21,209 nt of DNA from DATGFB01 sp032160545. Its GTDB lineage: Bacteria > Actinomycetota > Actinomycetes > Mycobacteriales > Jatrophihabitantaceae. This document shows, in pieces, positions 8,308 to 14,872 of the stretch. The first letter of the stretch is position 1. The number at the start of each line of letters is the position of its first letter. The DNA lies in assembly GCA_032160545.1 (NCBI GenBank), contig JAVHVN010000073.1:1-21209 (forward strand), read 5' to 3'. The notes below the pieces were generated by a model that searched no databases, was not told the DNA's origin, and saw only the letters and a program-made list of their open reading frames with translations. The position numbers and the translations under genes are program-made.

Positions 8308-9629
8308 CGGTCGCACCCGCCCATCACGGGGTCGATGGAGGCGACCGAGGCGATGACGTCTGCGACCATGCCGCCGATGGACATCGTGGCCGTCCCCTGC
8401 AGGTTGATGAACGACGGCTCACGGAAGTGCACGCGGTACGGCCGGGTGCCGCCGTCGCTGACGACGTGCGCACCGAGTTCGCCGCGTGGCGACTCGACCG
8501 TGGTGTATACCTGCCCGGCCGGCACGCGGAAGCCTTCGGTGACCAGCTTGAAGTGGTGGATCAGCGCCTCCATCGAGCCGCCCATGATGTGCTGGACGTG
8601 CTCGAGCGAGTTGCCCAACCCGTCGGGGCCGATCGACAGCTTCGCGGGCCATGCGATCTTGGGGTCGTCGACCATGGTCGGGCCGGGCTCGAGGCGGTCG
8701 AGCACCTGCTCGACGATCTTGAGCGACTCCCACATCTCGGCGACGCGCACCACGAACCGAGACCACGAGTCGCCGCGGTCGTCGGTCGGCACCTCGAAGT
8801 CGAACGTCTCGTAGCCGAGGTACGGCTCGGTCTTGCGCAGGTCCCACGGCAGGCCGGCGGCGCGCAGCAGCGGGCCGGTGATGCCGAGGGCGATGCAGCC
8901 CTCGACGCCGATCCAGCCGACGTCCTTGAGCCGGTTGACCCAGATCGGCTGGCCGCGCAGCAGCTTGTCGACGCCGACGAGCTCGGTACGCATCTCCTTG
9001 ATCCAGCCGCGGATCGTGTCGTCGTAGTCGTCCGGCAGGTCCTGCGCGACGCCGCCGGGCCGCACGTACTGGTGGTTCATGCGCAGGCCGGTGATCATCT
9101 CGAAGACGTCGAGGCACCGCTCCCGGGCGCGGAAACCGTTCGTCATGGCGGTGAGCGCACCGAGTTCCATGCCGCCGGTCGCCAGCCAGACCCAGTGCGA
9201 CGAGAGCCGGTTCATCTCCATCATCAGCACCCGGATGAGCTGCGCCCGCGGTGGGGCCTCGATGCCGAGCAGCCGCTCGACGGACATCGAGTACACGGTC
9301 TCGTTGAAGAACGGCGAGAGGTAGTCGGCGCGAGTGAGGAAGGAGGTCGCCTGGGTCCAGTTGCGGAACTCGACGTTCTTCTCGATGCCGGTGTGCAGGT
9401 AGCCGACGACGACCCGCGCGTCGGTGACGGTCTCGCCTTCGAGCTCGAGGACGAGCCGCAGCACGCCGTGTGTGGACGGGTGCTGCGGGCCCATGTTGAG
9501 CACGATGCGCTGGTCGGACAGCGTGTCGTCGTCGATGACGGCGTCGAAGTCGCCGCCGGTGAGGTTGTAGACGCGACCCTCGGTGGTCGGGCGGGACGGC
9601 GCGTACGGGCCGTCGGTCGGGGCGCTCAC
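8304..9629 (-). CDS. nuoD: NADH-quinone oxidoreductase subunit D (49 kDa, quinone site)
   Basis: This peripheral-arm subunit forms the quinone-reduction site with NuoB. The 441-residue frame from the GTG at 9629 carries GPQHPSTHG at 47-55. His54 and Tyr103 (in RADYLSPF) have the 49-residue spacing of the quinone-contacting His/Tyr pair of this family, and the protein ends DPVMGGCDR, close to the usual C-terminus. The GTG overlaps the nuoC TGA as GTGA, and a full AGGAGG lies 6 bases upstream inside the end of nuoC, which fixes the start. Longer frames reaching 9815 read through nuoC and are not plausible. Confidence 0.96.
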   Translation of the reverse strand: MSAPTDGPYAPSRPTTEGRVYNLTGGDFDAVIDDDTLSDQRIVLNMGPQHPSTHGVLRLVLELEGETVTDARVVVGYLHTGIEKNVEFRNWTQATSFLTRADYLSPFFNETVYSMSVERLLGIEAPPRAQLIRVLMMEMNRLSSHWVWLATGGMELGALTAMTNGFRARERCLDVFEMITGLRMNHQYVRPGGVAQDLPDDYDDTIRGWIKEMRTELVGVDKLLRGQPIWVNRLKDVGWIGVEGCIALGITGPLLRAAGLPWDLRKTEPYLGYETFDFEVPTDDRGDSWSRFVVRVAEMWESLKIVEQVLDRLEPGPTMVDDPKIAWPAKLSIGPDGLGNSLEHVQHIMGGSMEALIHHFKLVTEGFRVPAGQVYTTVESPRGELGAHVVSDGGTRPYRVHFREPSFINLQGTATMSIGGMVADVIASVASIDPVMGGCDR

Positions 9630-10381
9630 GAGTACCTCCTGCGCTCGTCCGGAGGTGGGATCGTCGCGCCCTTGTACTGCACGGGGATCCCGCCGAGCGG
9701 GTAGTCCTTGCGCTGCGGGTGCCCGTCCCAGTCGTCGGGCATCATGATCCGCGTCAGCGCGGGGTGGCCGTCGTAGACGATGCCGAACAGGTCGTAGGTC
9801 TCGCGCTCCTGCCAATCGGCGGTCGGGTACAGCGCGGTCAGCGACGGCACGTGCGGATCCTCGGCCGGCACCGCGACCTCGAGGCGGATGCGGCGGCGAT
9901 AGGTCATCGACGTCAGGTGATAGACGGAGTGCAGCCGCTCGGGATCCAGGCCGAGGTAGTCGACGCCGGACACGCTCGAACAGAGCTCGAAACGCAGCGC
10001 GGCGCCGTTGCGCAGGGCGGCGGCGATGCCGAGCAGGTGTTCGCGACGGACGTGCAGCGTGAGCTCGCCACGGTCGACGGCGATCTTGCTGACGGCCGCG
10101 TCGAAGTCCGGATAGGCGGCCTGCAGCGCGTCGACCAACTCGTCGAAGTACCCGCCGAAAGGTCTTTCGGCACCGGGGACCTCCCAGGGCTGGCGCTTGA
10201 GCCGGCCGAAGCCGGTGGTGTCGCCGGACCCGGTGACGCCGAACATGCCTCCGGGGGCGATCGGCGCTGGCGCGTCCGGGGACGCACCGGGATCGACGGT
10301 GAGCGGCTGGATGTCAGCGGCACGCTGCTCGGGTGCGGCATCGGCGGGCACGGGGCGCTCGGTGGGGCCGGGTCCGCTCAT
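9626..10381 (-). CDS. nuoC: NADH-quinone oxidoreductase subunit C (30 kDa)
   Basis: This peripheral-arm scaffold subunit binds NuoD. It has 251 residues: a Pro/Ala-rich N-terminal part of about 60 residues, then the Complex1_30kDa domain with the signature DWQERETYDLFGI (189-201), HPALTRIMMPDDW (206-218) and HPQRKDYPL (221-229). No cofactor ligand is expected. The ATG at 10381 overlaps, as ATGA, the stop of a 15-codon mini-ORF that fills the nuoB-nuoC gap. A G-rich stretch (GGGCGGGGGG) a few bases upstream is a moderate ribosome-binding site. Its end contains the AGGAGG that serves nuoD. Confidence 0.95.
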   Translation of the reverse strand: MSGPGPTERPVPADAAPEQRAADIQPLTVDPGASPDAPAPIAPGGMFGVTGSGDTTGFGRLKRQPWEVPGAERPFGGYFDELVDALQAAYPDFDAAVSKIAVDRGELTLHVRREHLLGIAAALRNGAALRFELCSSVSGVDYLGLDPERLHSVYHLTSMTYRRRIRLEVAVPAEDPHVPSLTALYPTADWQERETYDLFGIVYDGHPALTRIMMPDDWDGHPQRKDYPLGGIPVQYKGATIPPPDERRRYS

Positions 10382-10425
10382 CGCGACCCCCCGCCCAGGA
10401 TGCGCGCACGCGCGGAGCGGTTCAT
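10378..10425 (-). CDS. Possible mini-ORF bridging nuoB and nuoC (15 residues)
   Basis: This frame reads MNRSARARILGGGSR and stops. Its ATG (10425-10423) overlaps the nuoB TGA as ATGA, and its TGA (10380-10378) overlaps the nuoC ATG as ATGA, so a ribosome could step from nuoB through it to nuoC. It has no Shine-Dalgarno of its own, unlike the nuoJ-K and nuoK-L mini-ORFs, and its arginine-rich sequence is not similar to theirs. The fit at both ends is striking but could be chance in a 40-base GC-rich gap with frequent ATG/TGA overlaps. Confidence 0.3.
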   Translation of the reverse strand: MNRSARARILGGGSR

Positions 10426-10961
10426 CGGCCGTACTTGATGCTCGAGGGGACCAGCTCGACCCTCTGATCGGCCAGCTTCGCCGCGCGCTTCGGGCCGAGC
10501 GGCTCGTTCATGATCTTGGTGTGCAGCTTGAGGATCGCGTCGATGAGCATCTCCGGCCGCGGCGGGCATCCGGGCAGGTACATGTCGACCGGAACCACGT
10601 GATCGACGCCTTGCAGGATCGCGTAGTTGTTGAACATGCCGCCGGAGCTGGCGCACACACCCATCGCGAGCACCCATCGGGGCTCGGGCATCTGGTCGTA
10701 GATCTGTCGGAGCACCGGCGCCATCTTCTGGCTGACCCGGCCCGCGACGATCATCAGGTCGGCCTGGCGCGGCGAGGCGCGGAAGACCTCCATGCCGAAG
10801 CGGGCCGAGTCGAACCGCGGCGCGCCGAACGTCATCATCTCGATCGCGCAGCAGGCGAGGCCGAAGGTCGCCGGCCACAGCGAGGACTTGCGCGTCCAGT
10901 TGACCAGCTTCTCGACGCTGGCAAGCAGGACACCGTCCGGCAGTTTCTCTTCCAGGCCCAT
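10422..10961 (-). CDS. nuoB: NADH-quinone oxidoreductase subunit B (cluster N2)
   Basis: This subunit holds 4Fe-4S cluster N2, the last electron carrier before menaquinone. In 179 residues the four ligands are visible: the tandem Cys37-Cys38 in LACCAIEMM, Cys103 in GVCASSGGMF and Cys132 in LPGCPPRPE. The length is normal. The ATG at 10961 gives MGLEEKLPDG and follows the nuoA TAA after five bases; the start context ACTGACATG recurs before nuoF and nuoG. Longer frames upstream enter nuoA and are not plausible. The Shine-Dalgarno is weak, so expression may lean on nuoA translation. Confidence 0.97.
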   Translation of the reverse strand: MGLEEKLPDGVLLASVEKLVNWTRKSSLWPATFGLACCAIEMMTFGAPRFDSARFGMEVFRASPRQADLMIVAGRVSQKMAPVLRQIYDQMPEPRWVLAMGVCASSGGMFNNYAILQGVDHVVPVDMYLPGCPPRPEMLIDAILKLHTKIMNEPLGPKRAAKLADQRVELVPSSIKYGR

Positions 10962-10966
10962 GTCAG

Positions 10967-11329
10967 TTAATCCCAGTCCAGCCCGCCGCGACGCCACACA
11001 TAGGCGTACGCGACGAACACGGTGACGATGAACAAGATGATCTCGACCAGCCCGAAGAGCCCGAGCGCCTTGTTCGCGACGGCGTACGGGTACAAGAAGA
11101 TGATCTCGATGTCGAAGACGATGAAGAGCATCGCCGTCAGGAAGTACTTGATCGGGAAGCGGTGCGGCCCGAGCGGCTGGGGGGTCGGCTCGATCCCGCA
11201 CTCGTAGAAGTCGAGCTTCGCCTTGTTGTAACGCTTCGGCCCCACGAAAGGCGCGATGACGACCGAGAAGGTCGCGAAGGCCAGCGCCAGCAGGAACAGC
11301 AGCACGATCGGCAGGTACGGCGCGAGCAT
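10967..11329 (-). CDS. nuoA: NADH-quinone oxidoreductase subunit A
   Basis: This small membrane subunit lies near the quinone site and is the first nuo gene of the operon. It has 120 residues with three hydrophobic helices (about 5-27, 63-82 and 90-110). The loop after the first helix carries the family motif DFYECGIEP with Cys44, and the second helix has the conserved acidic pair Asp73 and Glu75 in VFDIEIIF. The ATG at 11329 is preceded by AAAGGAG ten bases upstream in a purine-rich leader. It follows the reductase gene by 64 bases on the same strand, which suggests a shared transcript, though an extra internal promoter cannot be excluded. Confidence 0.96.
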   Translation of the reverse strand: MLAPYLPIVLLFLLALAFATFSVVIAPFVGPKRYNKAKLDFYECGIEPTPQPLGPHRFPIKYFLTAMLFIVFDIEIIFLYPYAVANKALGLFGLVEIILFIVTVFVAYAYVWRRGGLDWD

Positions 11330-11393
11330 GTCCGGCTGGCTCCTTTCTCTCTCGTTCTCTCGTGCTTTTCGAAGGCTAGACGGTGGGTTCGGC

Positions 11394-12665
11394 CTAGCGG
11401 ACGGCCGGGGTGAGCTTGGTCAGCACACCGATCACGCGGTCGGAGACGTCACCATCGTGGGGATCGCTGAGGTTGGCGAGCAGCTTGAGCACGACGCGCA
11501 TCAGGGCGGGGTGCGGCAGGCCGTGGCGCGTGCATGCCTGCATCACCTTCGGGTTGCCGATGAGCTTCACGAACACGCTGCCGAGGCGGTAGTACGCCCC
11601 CCACTCGCTGCGCATGCGAGCCGGATACGCCTGCAGCGCGCGCTCGCGGGCCGGCCCCTCGGGGCGGGCAAGGGCCTGGACGACCGCCTCCGCGGCGAAC
11701 TTGCCGGACTCGATGGCGTAGGGGATGCCCTCACCGTTGAACGGGTTGACCGAACCGCCCGAGTCGCCGACGAGCAGCAGCCCGTTCAGGTAATGAGGTG
11801 TGCGATTGAAGCCCATGGGCAGCGCGGCGCCGCGAGTGGGGCAGGTCGCGTTCTGCTCGCGCAGCCCCCACTCCTCGGGAGTGTTGTCGAGCCACGAGGT
11901 CAGCAGCTTGCGGTAGTCGGTGTTCTGGAAGCCGGCGCTCGAGTTGAGCACGCCGAGACCGGCGTTCACCGTGCCGTCGCCCATGCCGAAGATCCAGCCG
12001 TAGCCGGGCAGCAGATCGGATTCATTGGGCTTGCCGTCCCACAGTTCGAGCCACGACTCGAGGTAGTCGTCGTGCGTCCTGGGGCTCGTGTAATAGCGGC
12101 GCACGGCCACACCGAGGGGCCGCTTGTCGTTGCGGTGCACGCCGAGGTGCTGGGCCAGCTTGCCGCTGACCCCTTCGCAGGCCAGGACGATCGGGGCACG
12201 GAACTCGACCGGGCGCTTCTCGGCCGTCCGACCTCTGACGCCGACCACGCGGCCAGATGCGTCGAGCACGGGCTCGGTGATGGTCGTCTGCTCGTGCAGG
12301 ACCGCGCCCGCCTTGACGGCCTGGCGGGCGAGCAGGGCGTCGAGGTCGGCGCGCGGGCGGACCAGCCCGTATGACGGGAAGGAGGTGAGCTCGGGCCAGT
12401 CGAGGTGCAGCCGCTGGCCGCCGCCGATGACGCGCAGCCCGCGGTTGTGCAGCCAGCCCGCTTCTTCGCTGACGTCGATGCCCATGTCGACGAGCGCGCG
12501 CGTGCCTCGCGGCGTGAGCCCGTCACCGCAGACCTTCTCGCGCGGGAACGCGGTCTTCTCGAGCATCAGGACGTCCAGGCCGGCATTGGCCAGCCAGTAC
12601 GCGGCGCTGCTGCCCGCCGGCCCGGCGCCGACGACGATGACGTCGGCCGCGGTGGGTGCGCTCAT
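11394..12665 (-). CDS. Geranylgeranyl reductase family FAD-dependent oxidoreductase, probable menaquinone side-chain reductase
   Basis: The 423-residue protein has an N-terminal Rossmann FAD motif VVGAGPAGSS (11-20), the family sequence EKVCGDGLTPRG (43-54), and the second FAD contact VGDSGGSVNPFNGEGI (about 299-314). These place it in the geranylgeranyl reductase group of flavin mono-oxygenase-like reductases, which saturate isoprenoid double bonds. In mycobacteria a member (MenJ) reduces one unit of the menaquinone side chain; given its position directly before nuoA, the same job is my inference, but archaeal-type lipid or chlorophyll-type activity cannot be distinguished by sequence alone. 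The ATG at 12665 gives MSAPTAADV with GGAGG about 6 bases upstream. A possible -10 box and a Rex-type operator lie upstream. Confidence 0.85.
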   Translation of the reverse strand: MSAPTAADVIVVGAGPAGSSAAYWLANAGLDVLMLEKTAFPREKVCGDGLTPRGTRALVDMGIDVSEEAGWLHNRGLRVIGGGQRLHLDWPELTSFPSYGLVRPRADLDALLARQAVKAGAVLHEQTTITEPVLDASGRVVGVRGRTAEKRPVEFRAPIVLACEGVSGKLAQHLGVHRNDKRPLGVAVRRYYTSPRTHDDYLESWLELWDGKPNESDLLPGYGWIFGMGDGTVNAGLGVLNSSAGFQNTDYRKLLTSWLDNTPEEWGLREQNATCPTRGAALPMGFNRTPHYLNGLLLVGDSGGSVNPFNGEGIPYAIESGKFAAEAVVQALARPEGPARERALQAYPARMRSEWGAYYRLGSVFVKLIGNPKVMQACTRHGLPHPALMRVVLKLLANLSDPHDGDVSDRVIGVLTKLTPAVR

Positions 12666-12688
12666 CAGCGGCCTCCGTTCCACGGCGT

Positions 12689-12705
12689 GGCCCATTATCT
12701 GGGCC
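12689..12705. repeat. Perfect inverted repeat around the -10 box of the reductase-nuo operon
   Basis: GGCCCA-TTATC-TGGGCC is a 6-base perfect inverted repeat with a 5-base centre, 24-40 bases before the reductase start. It contains the GATAAT box on the minus strand. It could be a second operator, or it could form a small hairpin if transcription starts upstream of it. Confidence 0.5.
12694..12699 (-). promoter_or_regulatory. Possible -10 promoter element for the reductase-nuo operon
   Basis: On the minus strand GATAAT matches the TAtaat-type -10 box at five of six positions. Transcription would begin about 7 bases downstream, leaving a leader of about 20-25 bases that includes the GGAGG site. 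No good -35 hexamer stands at normal spacing (the best, TTCACA, is 21 bases away), so this is a tentative call. The Rex-type operator lies where the -35 region would be. Confidence 0.45.
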
Positions 12706-12719
12706 TACTCCACAAGACT

Positions 12720-12737
12720 TTGTGAACGGCTTCACGA
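12720..12737. promoter_or_regulatory. Rex-type redox operator
   Basis: TTGTGAACGGCTTCACGA matches 13 of the 14 fixed positions of the Rex consensus TTGTGAA-N4-TTCACAA, and 12721-12736 matches the Streptomyces operator pattern TGTGAAC-N3-TTCACA at all but the last base. Rex binds when the NADH/NAD+ ratio is low and represses respiratory genes, including nuo in Streptomyces (recalled knowledge). Here it sits 55-72 bases upstream of the reductase start, over the likely -35 region, which is a good place for repression. No rex gene is in the window. Confidence 0.7.
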
Positions 12738-12780
12738 GCTGTTCAGTGCGAGTCTAGGCGGTGAGCATGAAGCGCCGCAC

Positions 12781-12819
12781 CGACAGGCCGCCGGGAACAG
12801 GGGGCGGCGGCGCCTGTCG
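12781..12819 (-). terminator. Hairpin terminator candidate after the FKBP gene
   Basis: CGACAGGC (12781-12788) and GCCTGTCG (12812-12819) form a perfect 8-base stem. Four more inner G-C pairs (CGCC with GGCG) are possible across a small bulge. It begins about 42 bases after the FKBP stop codon on the minus strand and lies before the reductase promoter. There is no T-tract, as is common for high-GC actinobacteria. Confidence 0.5.
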
Positions 12820-12860
12820 CCGTCAACCCGACTCGGCGTCGCGCTCGGCCGGAGGACCGC

Positions 12861-13220
12861 TCAGCGCACTCCGAGCAGGTCGATCACGAACACGAGCGTC
12901 TTGCCAGACAGCCGGTGGCCGCCGCCGGCCGCGCCGTACGCCTTCTCGGGCGGGATCGTCAGCTGCCGGCGGCCGCCGACCTTCATCCCCGGGATGCCCT
13001 CCTGCCAGCCCTGGATCAGGCCGCGCAGCGGGAACTCGATCGATTCACCGCGGTTCCAGGAGGCGTCGAACTCCTCGCCGGAATGGAACTCAACGCCGAC
13101 GTAGTGCACCTCGACGGTGTCGCCCGGCTTCGCCTCGGCACCCTCGCCGACGACGATGTCCTCGATGGTCAGGTCGGACGGCGCCTCGCCGCCCGGGAAC
13201 TCGATCACTGGCTTGTCCAT
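12861..13220 (-). CDS. FKBP-type peptidyl-prolyl cis-trans isomerase
   Basis: This is a 119-residue single-domain FKBP that speeds cis-trans isomerisation of proline peptide bonds. It has no signal peptide, so it is probably cytoplasmic. The family core is visible: GDTVEVHYVGVEFHSGEEFDASW (from residue 33), PLRGLIQGWQEGIPGMKVGGRR (from 65), QLTIPPEKAYG (86-96) and the closing LVFVIDLLGVR. The ATG at 13220 gives MDKPVIEF; an upstream start at 13235 would add five residues without support. GGATGG just upstream is a poor ribosome-binding site and the transcript may be leaderless. It is divergent from the acetyltransferase gene, with only 34 bases between the starts. Confidence 0.92.
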   Translation of the reverse strand: MDKPVIEFPGGEAPSDLTIEDIVVGEGAEAKPGDTVEVHYVGVEFHSGEEFDASWNRGESIEFPLRGLIQGWQEGIPGMKVGGRRQLTIPPEKAYGAAGGGHRLSGKTLVFVIDLLGVR

Positions 13221-13254
13221 ACGACCATCCAACACGACCTGCCAGCATGAACCG

Positions 13255-13698
13255 GTGGCTGCACCGCAACTGACCGTCCATGACGCCGCCGCGACGGATC
13301 TCGATCCGGCGACGCTCTACGCGATCCTGCGGCTGCGCGTGGACGTCTTCGTCGTCGAACAGCAGTGCTGCTATCCCGAGCTGGACGGACGCGACCTGGA
13401 GCCGGCGACGCGCCTGCTGTGGGCCGCGCGCGGCAGGGACGTGGTCGCCACCTTGCGGCTTCTCACCGAACCCGACGGCTCGGCGCGGATCGGCCGGGTC
13501 GCCACCGCGCGGCAGGCACGGGGCACGGGGCTCGCGGCGCAACTCATCACCCGCGCGCTCGAACTCACCGGCGAGCGTCCGGTCGAGCTCCACGCGCAGA
13601 GCCACCTGGCGCATTGGTACGAGCGATTCGGGTTCACGGTGTGCGGCGCCGAGTTCCTCGACGACGGCATCCCGCACACGCCGATGCGGCGCGGCTGA
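13255..13698 (+). CDS. ElaA-type GNAT family N-acetyltransferase
   Basis: This 147-residue protein moves an acetyl group from acetyl-CoA to an unknown acceptor. It shows the ElaA-like pattern LRLRVDVFVVEQQCCYPELDG (25-45), the acetyl-CoA loop GRVATARQARGTGLA (80-94, with the Q-x-R-G-x-G/A type turn) and the C-terminal LAHWYERFGFTVCGAEFLDDGIPHTPM. The substrate of this subfamily is not known. I chose the GTG at 13255, which gives the usual length; frames that start further upstream run into the divergent FKBP gene. There is no clear Shine-Dalgarno. It starts 34 bases from the FKBP start, so promoters must overlap the neighbouring coding sequences. Confidence 0.85.
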   Translation: MAAPQLTVHDAAATDLDPATLYAILRLRVDVFVVEQQCCYPELDGRDLEPATRLLWAARGRDVVATLRLLTEPDGSARIGRVATARQARGTGLAAQLITRALELTGERPVELHAQSHLAHWYERFGFTVCGAEFLDDGIPHTPMRRG

Positions 13699-13743
13699 CC
13701 GACGTCAGCGCCGCGCGTCACTGGGAGCGAATGCGTCCGGCCC

Positions 13744-13749
13744 TATGGT
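13744..13749 (+). promoter_or_regulatory. -10 box placed for leaderless transcription of the cupin gene
   Basis: TATGGT fits the actinobacterial TANNNT -10 pattern and is followed by exactly six bases and then the GTG start at 13756, so transcription should begin at or next to the start codon. No Shine-Dalgarno is present, which agrees with a leaderless mRNA. No good -35 is seen. Confidence 0.55.
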
Positions 13750-13755
13750 GTCGGG

Positions 13756-14193
13756 GTGTCCATCACCCCGGCCGCGCTGCCGCCAGCCGACTTGCCGCTC
13801 GACCCGGACGCGATGGGGATGCAGGCGCACCCCGAGGGTGGTTGGTACCGCGAGACCTGGCGTCACGAGCTCACCACCACGACGGCGCGCGGCGACCGGC
13901 CGCTCGCGACATGTGTCGCCTTCCTGCTTCGTCCCGGCGAGCGATCGGCCTGGCACCGGGTGGCCTCGGACGAGCTGTGGTTGTGGCAGGGCGGCGGCCC
14001 GATGCTGGTCACCGTCGGCGGCTTCGACGACACGCCGGTTCCCGGCTTCGCCGTCGAGCTGCGCAGCGGCGGGCAGTATCTCGTCCGCGCGGGCGAGTGG
14101 CAAACGGCCGAGCCGGCAACCGACCGTGAGTCGCTGGTGGCGTGCGTCGTCTCTCCCGGCTTCGACTTCGCGGACCTCCAACTCGCTGAATGA
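13756..14193 (+). CDS. Cupin-fold protein of the DUF985 type
   Basis: This 145-residue protein looks like the DUF985 cupin group, small beta-barrel proteins whose role is not settled. Recognised stretches are AHPEGGWYRETW (24-35), RSAWHRVASDELWLWQGGGP (63-82), with the histidine/acidic residues that cupins use for a metal or ligand, and VVSPGFDFADLQL (131-143), the usual C-terminus. There is no signal peptide. The GTG start lies six bases after a -10-like TATGGT and has no ribosome-binding site. It is 57 bases after the acetyltransferase gene and 23 bases before the thioesterase, same strand, but each seems to have its own promoter. A biochemical function cannot be assigned. Confidence 0.85.
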   Translation: MSITPAALPPADLPLDPDAMGMQAHPEGGWYRETWRHELTTTTARGDRPLATCVAFLLRPGERSAWHRVASDELWLWQGGGPMLVTVGGFDDTPVPGFAVELRSGGQYLVRAGEWQTAEPATDRESLVACVVSPGFDFADLQLAE

Positions 14194-14204
14194 AACGCGT
14201 TCCC

Positions 14205-14210
14205 TAGAGT
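14205..14210 (+). promoter_or_regulatory. -10 box placed for leaderless transcription of the thioesterase gene
   Basis: TAGAGT fits the TANNNT pattern and is followed by six bases and the GTG start at 14217, the same geometry as the cupin gene just upstream. GGGAGG touches the GTG directly and is too close to work as a normal ribosome-binding site. The box sits in the 23-base gap between the two genes. Confidence 0.5.
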
Positions 14211-14216
14211 CGGGAG

Positions 14217-14858
14217 GTGACCACAGACAATCCGGGGCCCTGGCCCGACGAGGTCCTCGCCGCAGCCACCGGCCACAGCGCCGGCGAGCCGCCCCGCGGG
14301 GGCGAGCACTTCACGGCGCTGAGCGCCGCGCAAAGGCGCTTTCAGGACCGGCTCTCGGGAGCCGCGCCGTCCGACGAGCTCGCCGACGAGATCGCTGCCA
14401 CGCTCGACAAGTTCTCGGCAGAACTGGAGCAGTACCAGGTGCTCGAGGGGTTGCGGTGGGACGGCTGGCGTTCGGACCTGCCCGGTCGAGGGCATCCGTT
14501 CCTGCCGCCGTACGTCATCGACGCAGAGACCGCCACCACGCTCAGTGCCCGCGTCACGTTCACCCGGTTCTTCCTCGGCGGCAATGGCGCCGCGCACGGC
14601 GGCTCGCAACCCACTGTCTTCGACGACCTGCTCGGCCGGGTGGTCAATGCACAGCAACCCGGCGTCGCCCGCACCGCATACCTGAAGGTGAACTACCGGC
14701 GGATCACGCCGATCGACGTCGAACTGCGCGTCGAGGTCTCGGTCGACCGGATCGAGGGCCGCAAGCGATGGTGCAGCGGGCGCCTGCTGGACCCGGACGG
14801 GGTGCTGCTCGCCGACTGCGACGCGCTGTTCCTCGCGCTGCTGCCCGGCCAGCCCTGA
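14217..14858 (+). CDS. PaaI-like hotdog-fold thioesterase family protein
   Basis: This is a 213-residue protein whose second half is a hotdog domain of the PaaI/acyl-CoA thioesterase type. FTRFFLGGNGAAHGGSQPTVFDDLLG (115-140) has the central-helix pattern with the Gly-x-x-HGG turn and the acidic Asp136 expected for thioester hydrolysis. It is followed by the strands AYLKVNYRRITPIDVELRVEV and DCDALFLAL. The first 90 residues are a charged, mostly helical extension of unknown role. The substrate is unknown. The GTG at 14217 is supported by the leaderless -10 spacing. The gene converges on a membrane-protein gene and its stop codon lies in a small hairpin. Confidence 0.75.
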   Translation: MTTDNPGPWPDEVLAAATGHSAGEPPRGGEHFTALSAAQRRFQDRLSGAAPSDELADEIAATLDKFSAELEQYQVLEGLRWDGWRSDLPGRGHPFLPPYVIDAETATTLSARVTFTRFFLGGNGAAHGGSQPTVFDDLLGRVVNAQQPGVARTAYLKVNYRRITPIDVELRVEVSVDRIEGRKRWCSGRLLDPDGVLLADCDALFLALLPGQP

Positions 14859-14872
14859 GCTGCTCACTCAGG
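14854..14872. terminator. Small hairpin containing both convergent stop codons
   Basis: CCTGAG (14854-14859) and CTCAGG (14867-14872) form a perfect 6-base stem with a 7-base loop. The thioesterase TGA is in the left arm, and the membrane-protein stop (TCA on the plus strand) is in the right arm. It could act as a terminator for both directions, though the stem is short and has no T-tract. Confidence 0.35.

Noticed and set aside
11330..11393. Possible internal nuoA promoter (TAGCCT) in the gap after the reductase
   Set aside because: One TANNNT hexamer without a -35 or a suitable spacing is too common to count; kept only as a possible alternative.
13246..13272. An 8-codon frame (MNRWLHRN) over the acetyltransferase start
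   Set aside because: No Shine-Dalgarno and no overlap of its stop with the acetyltransferase start; probably chance.
12761..13273. A 170-codon plus-strand frame covering the gap before the reductase and the FKBP gene
   Set aside because: It is antisense to a clear FKBP domain, has a Pro/Arg/Ser-rich composition and no ribosome-binding site.
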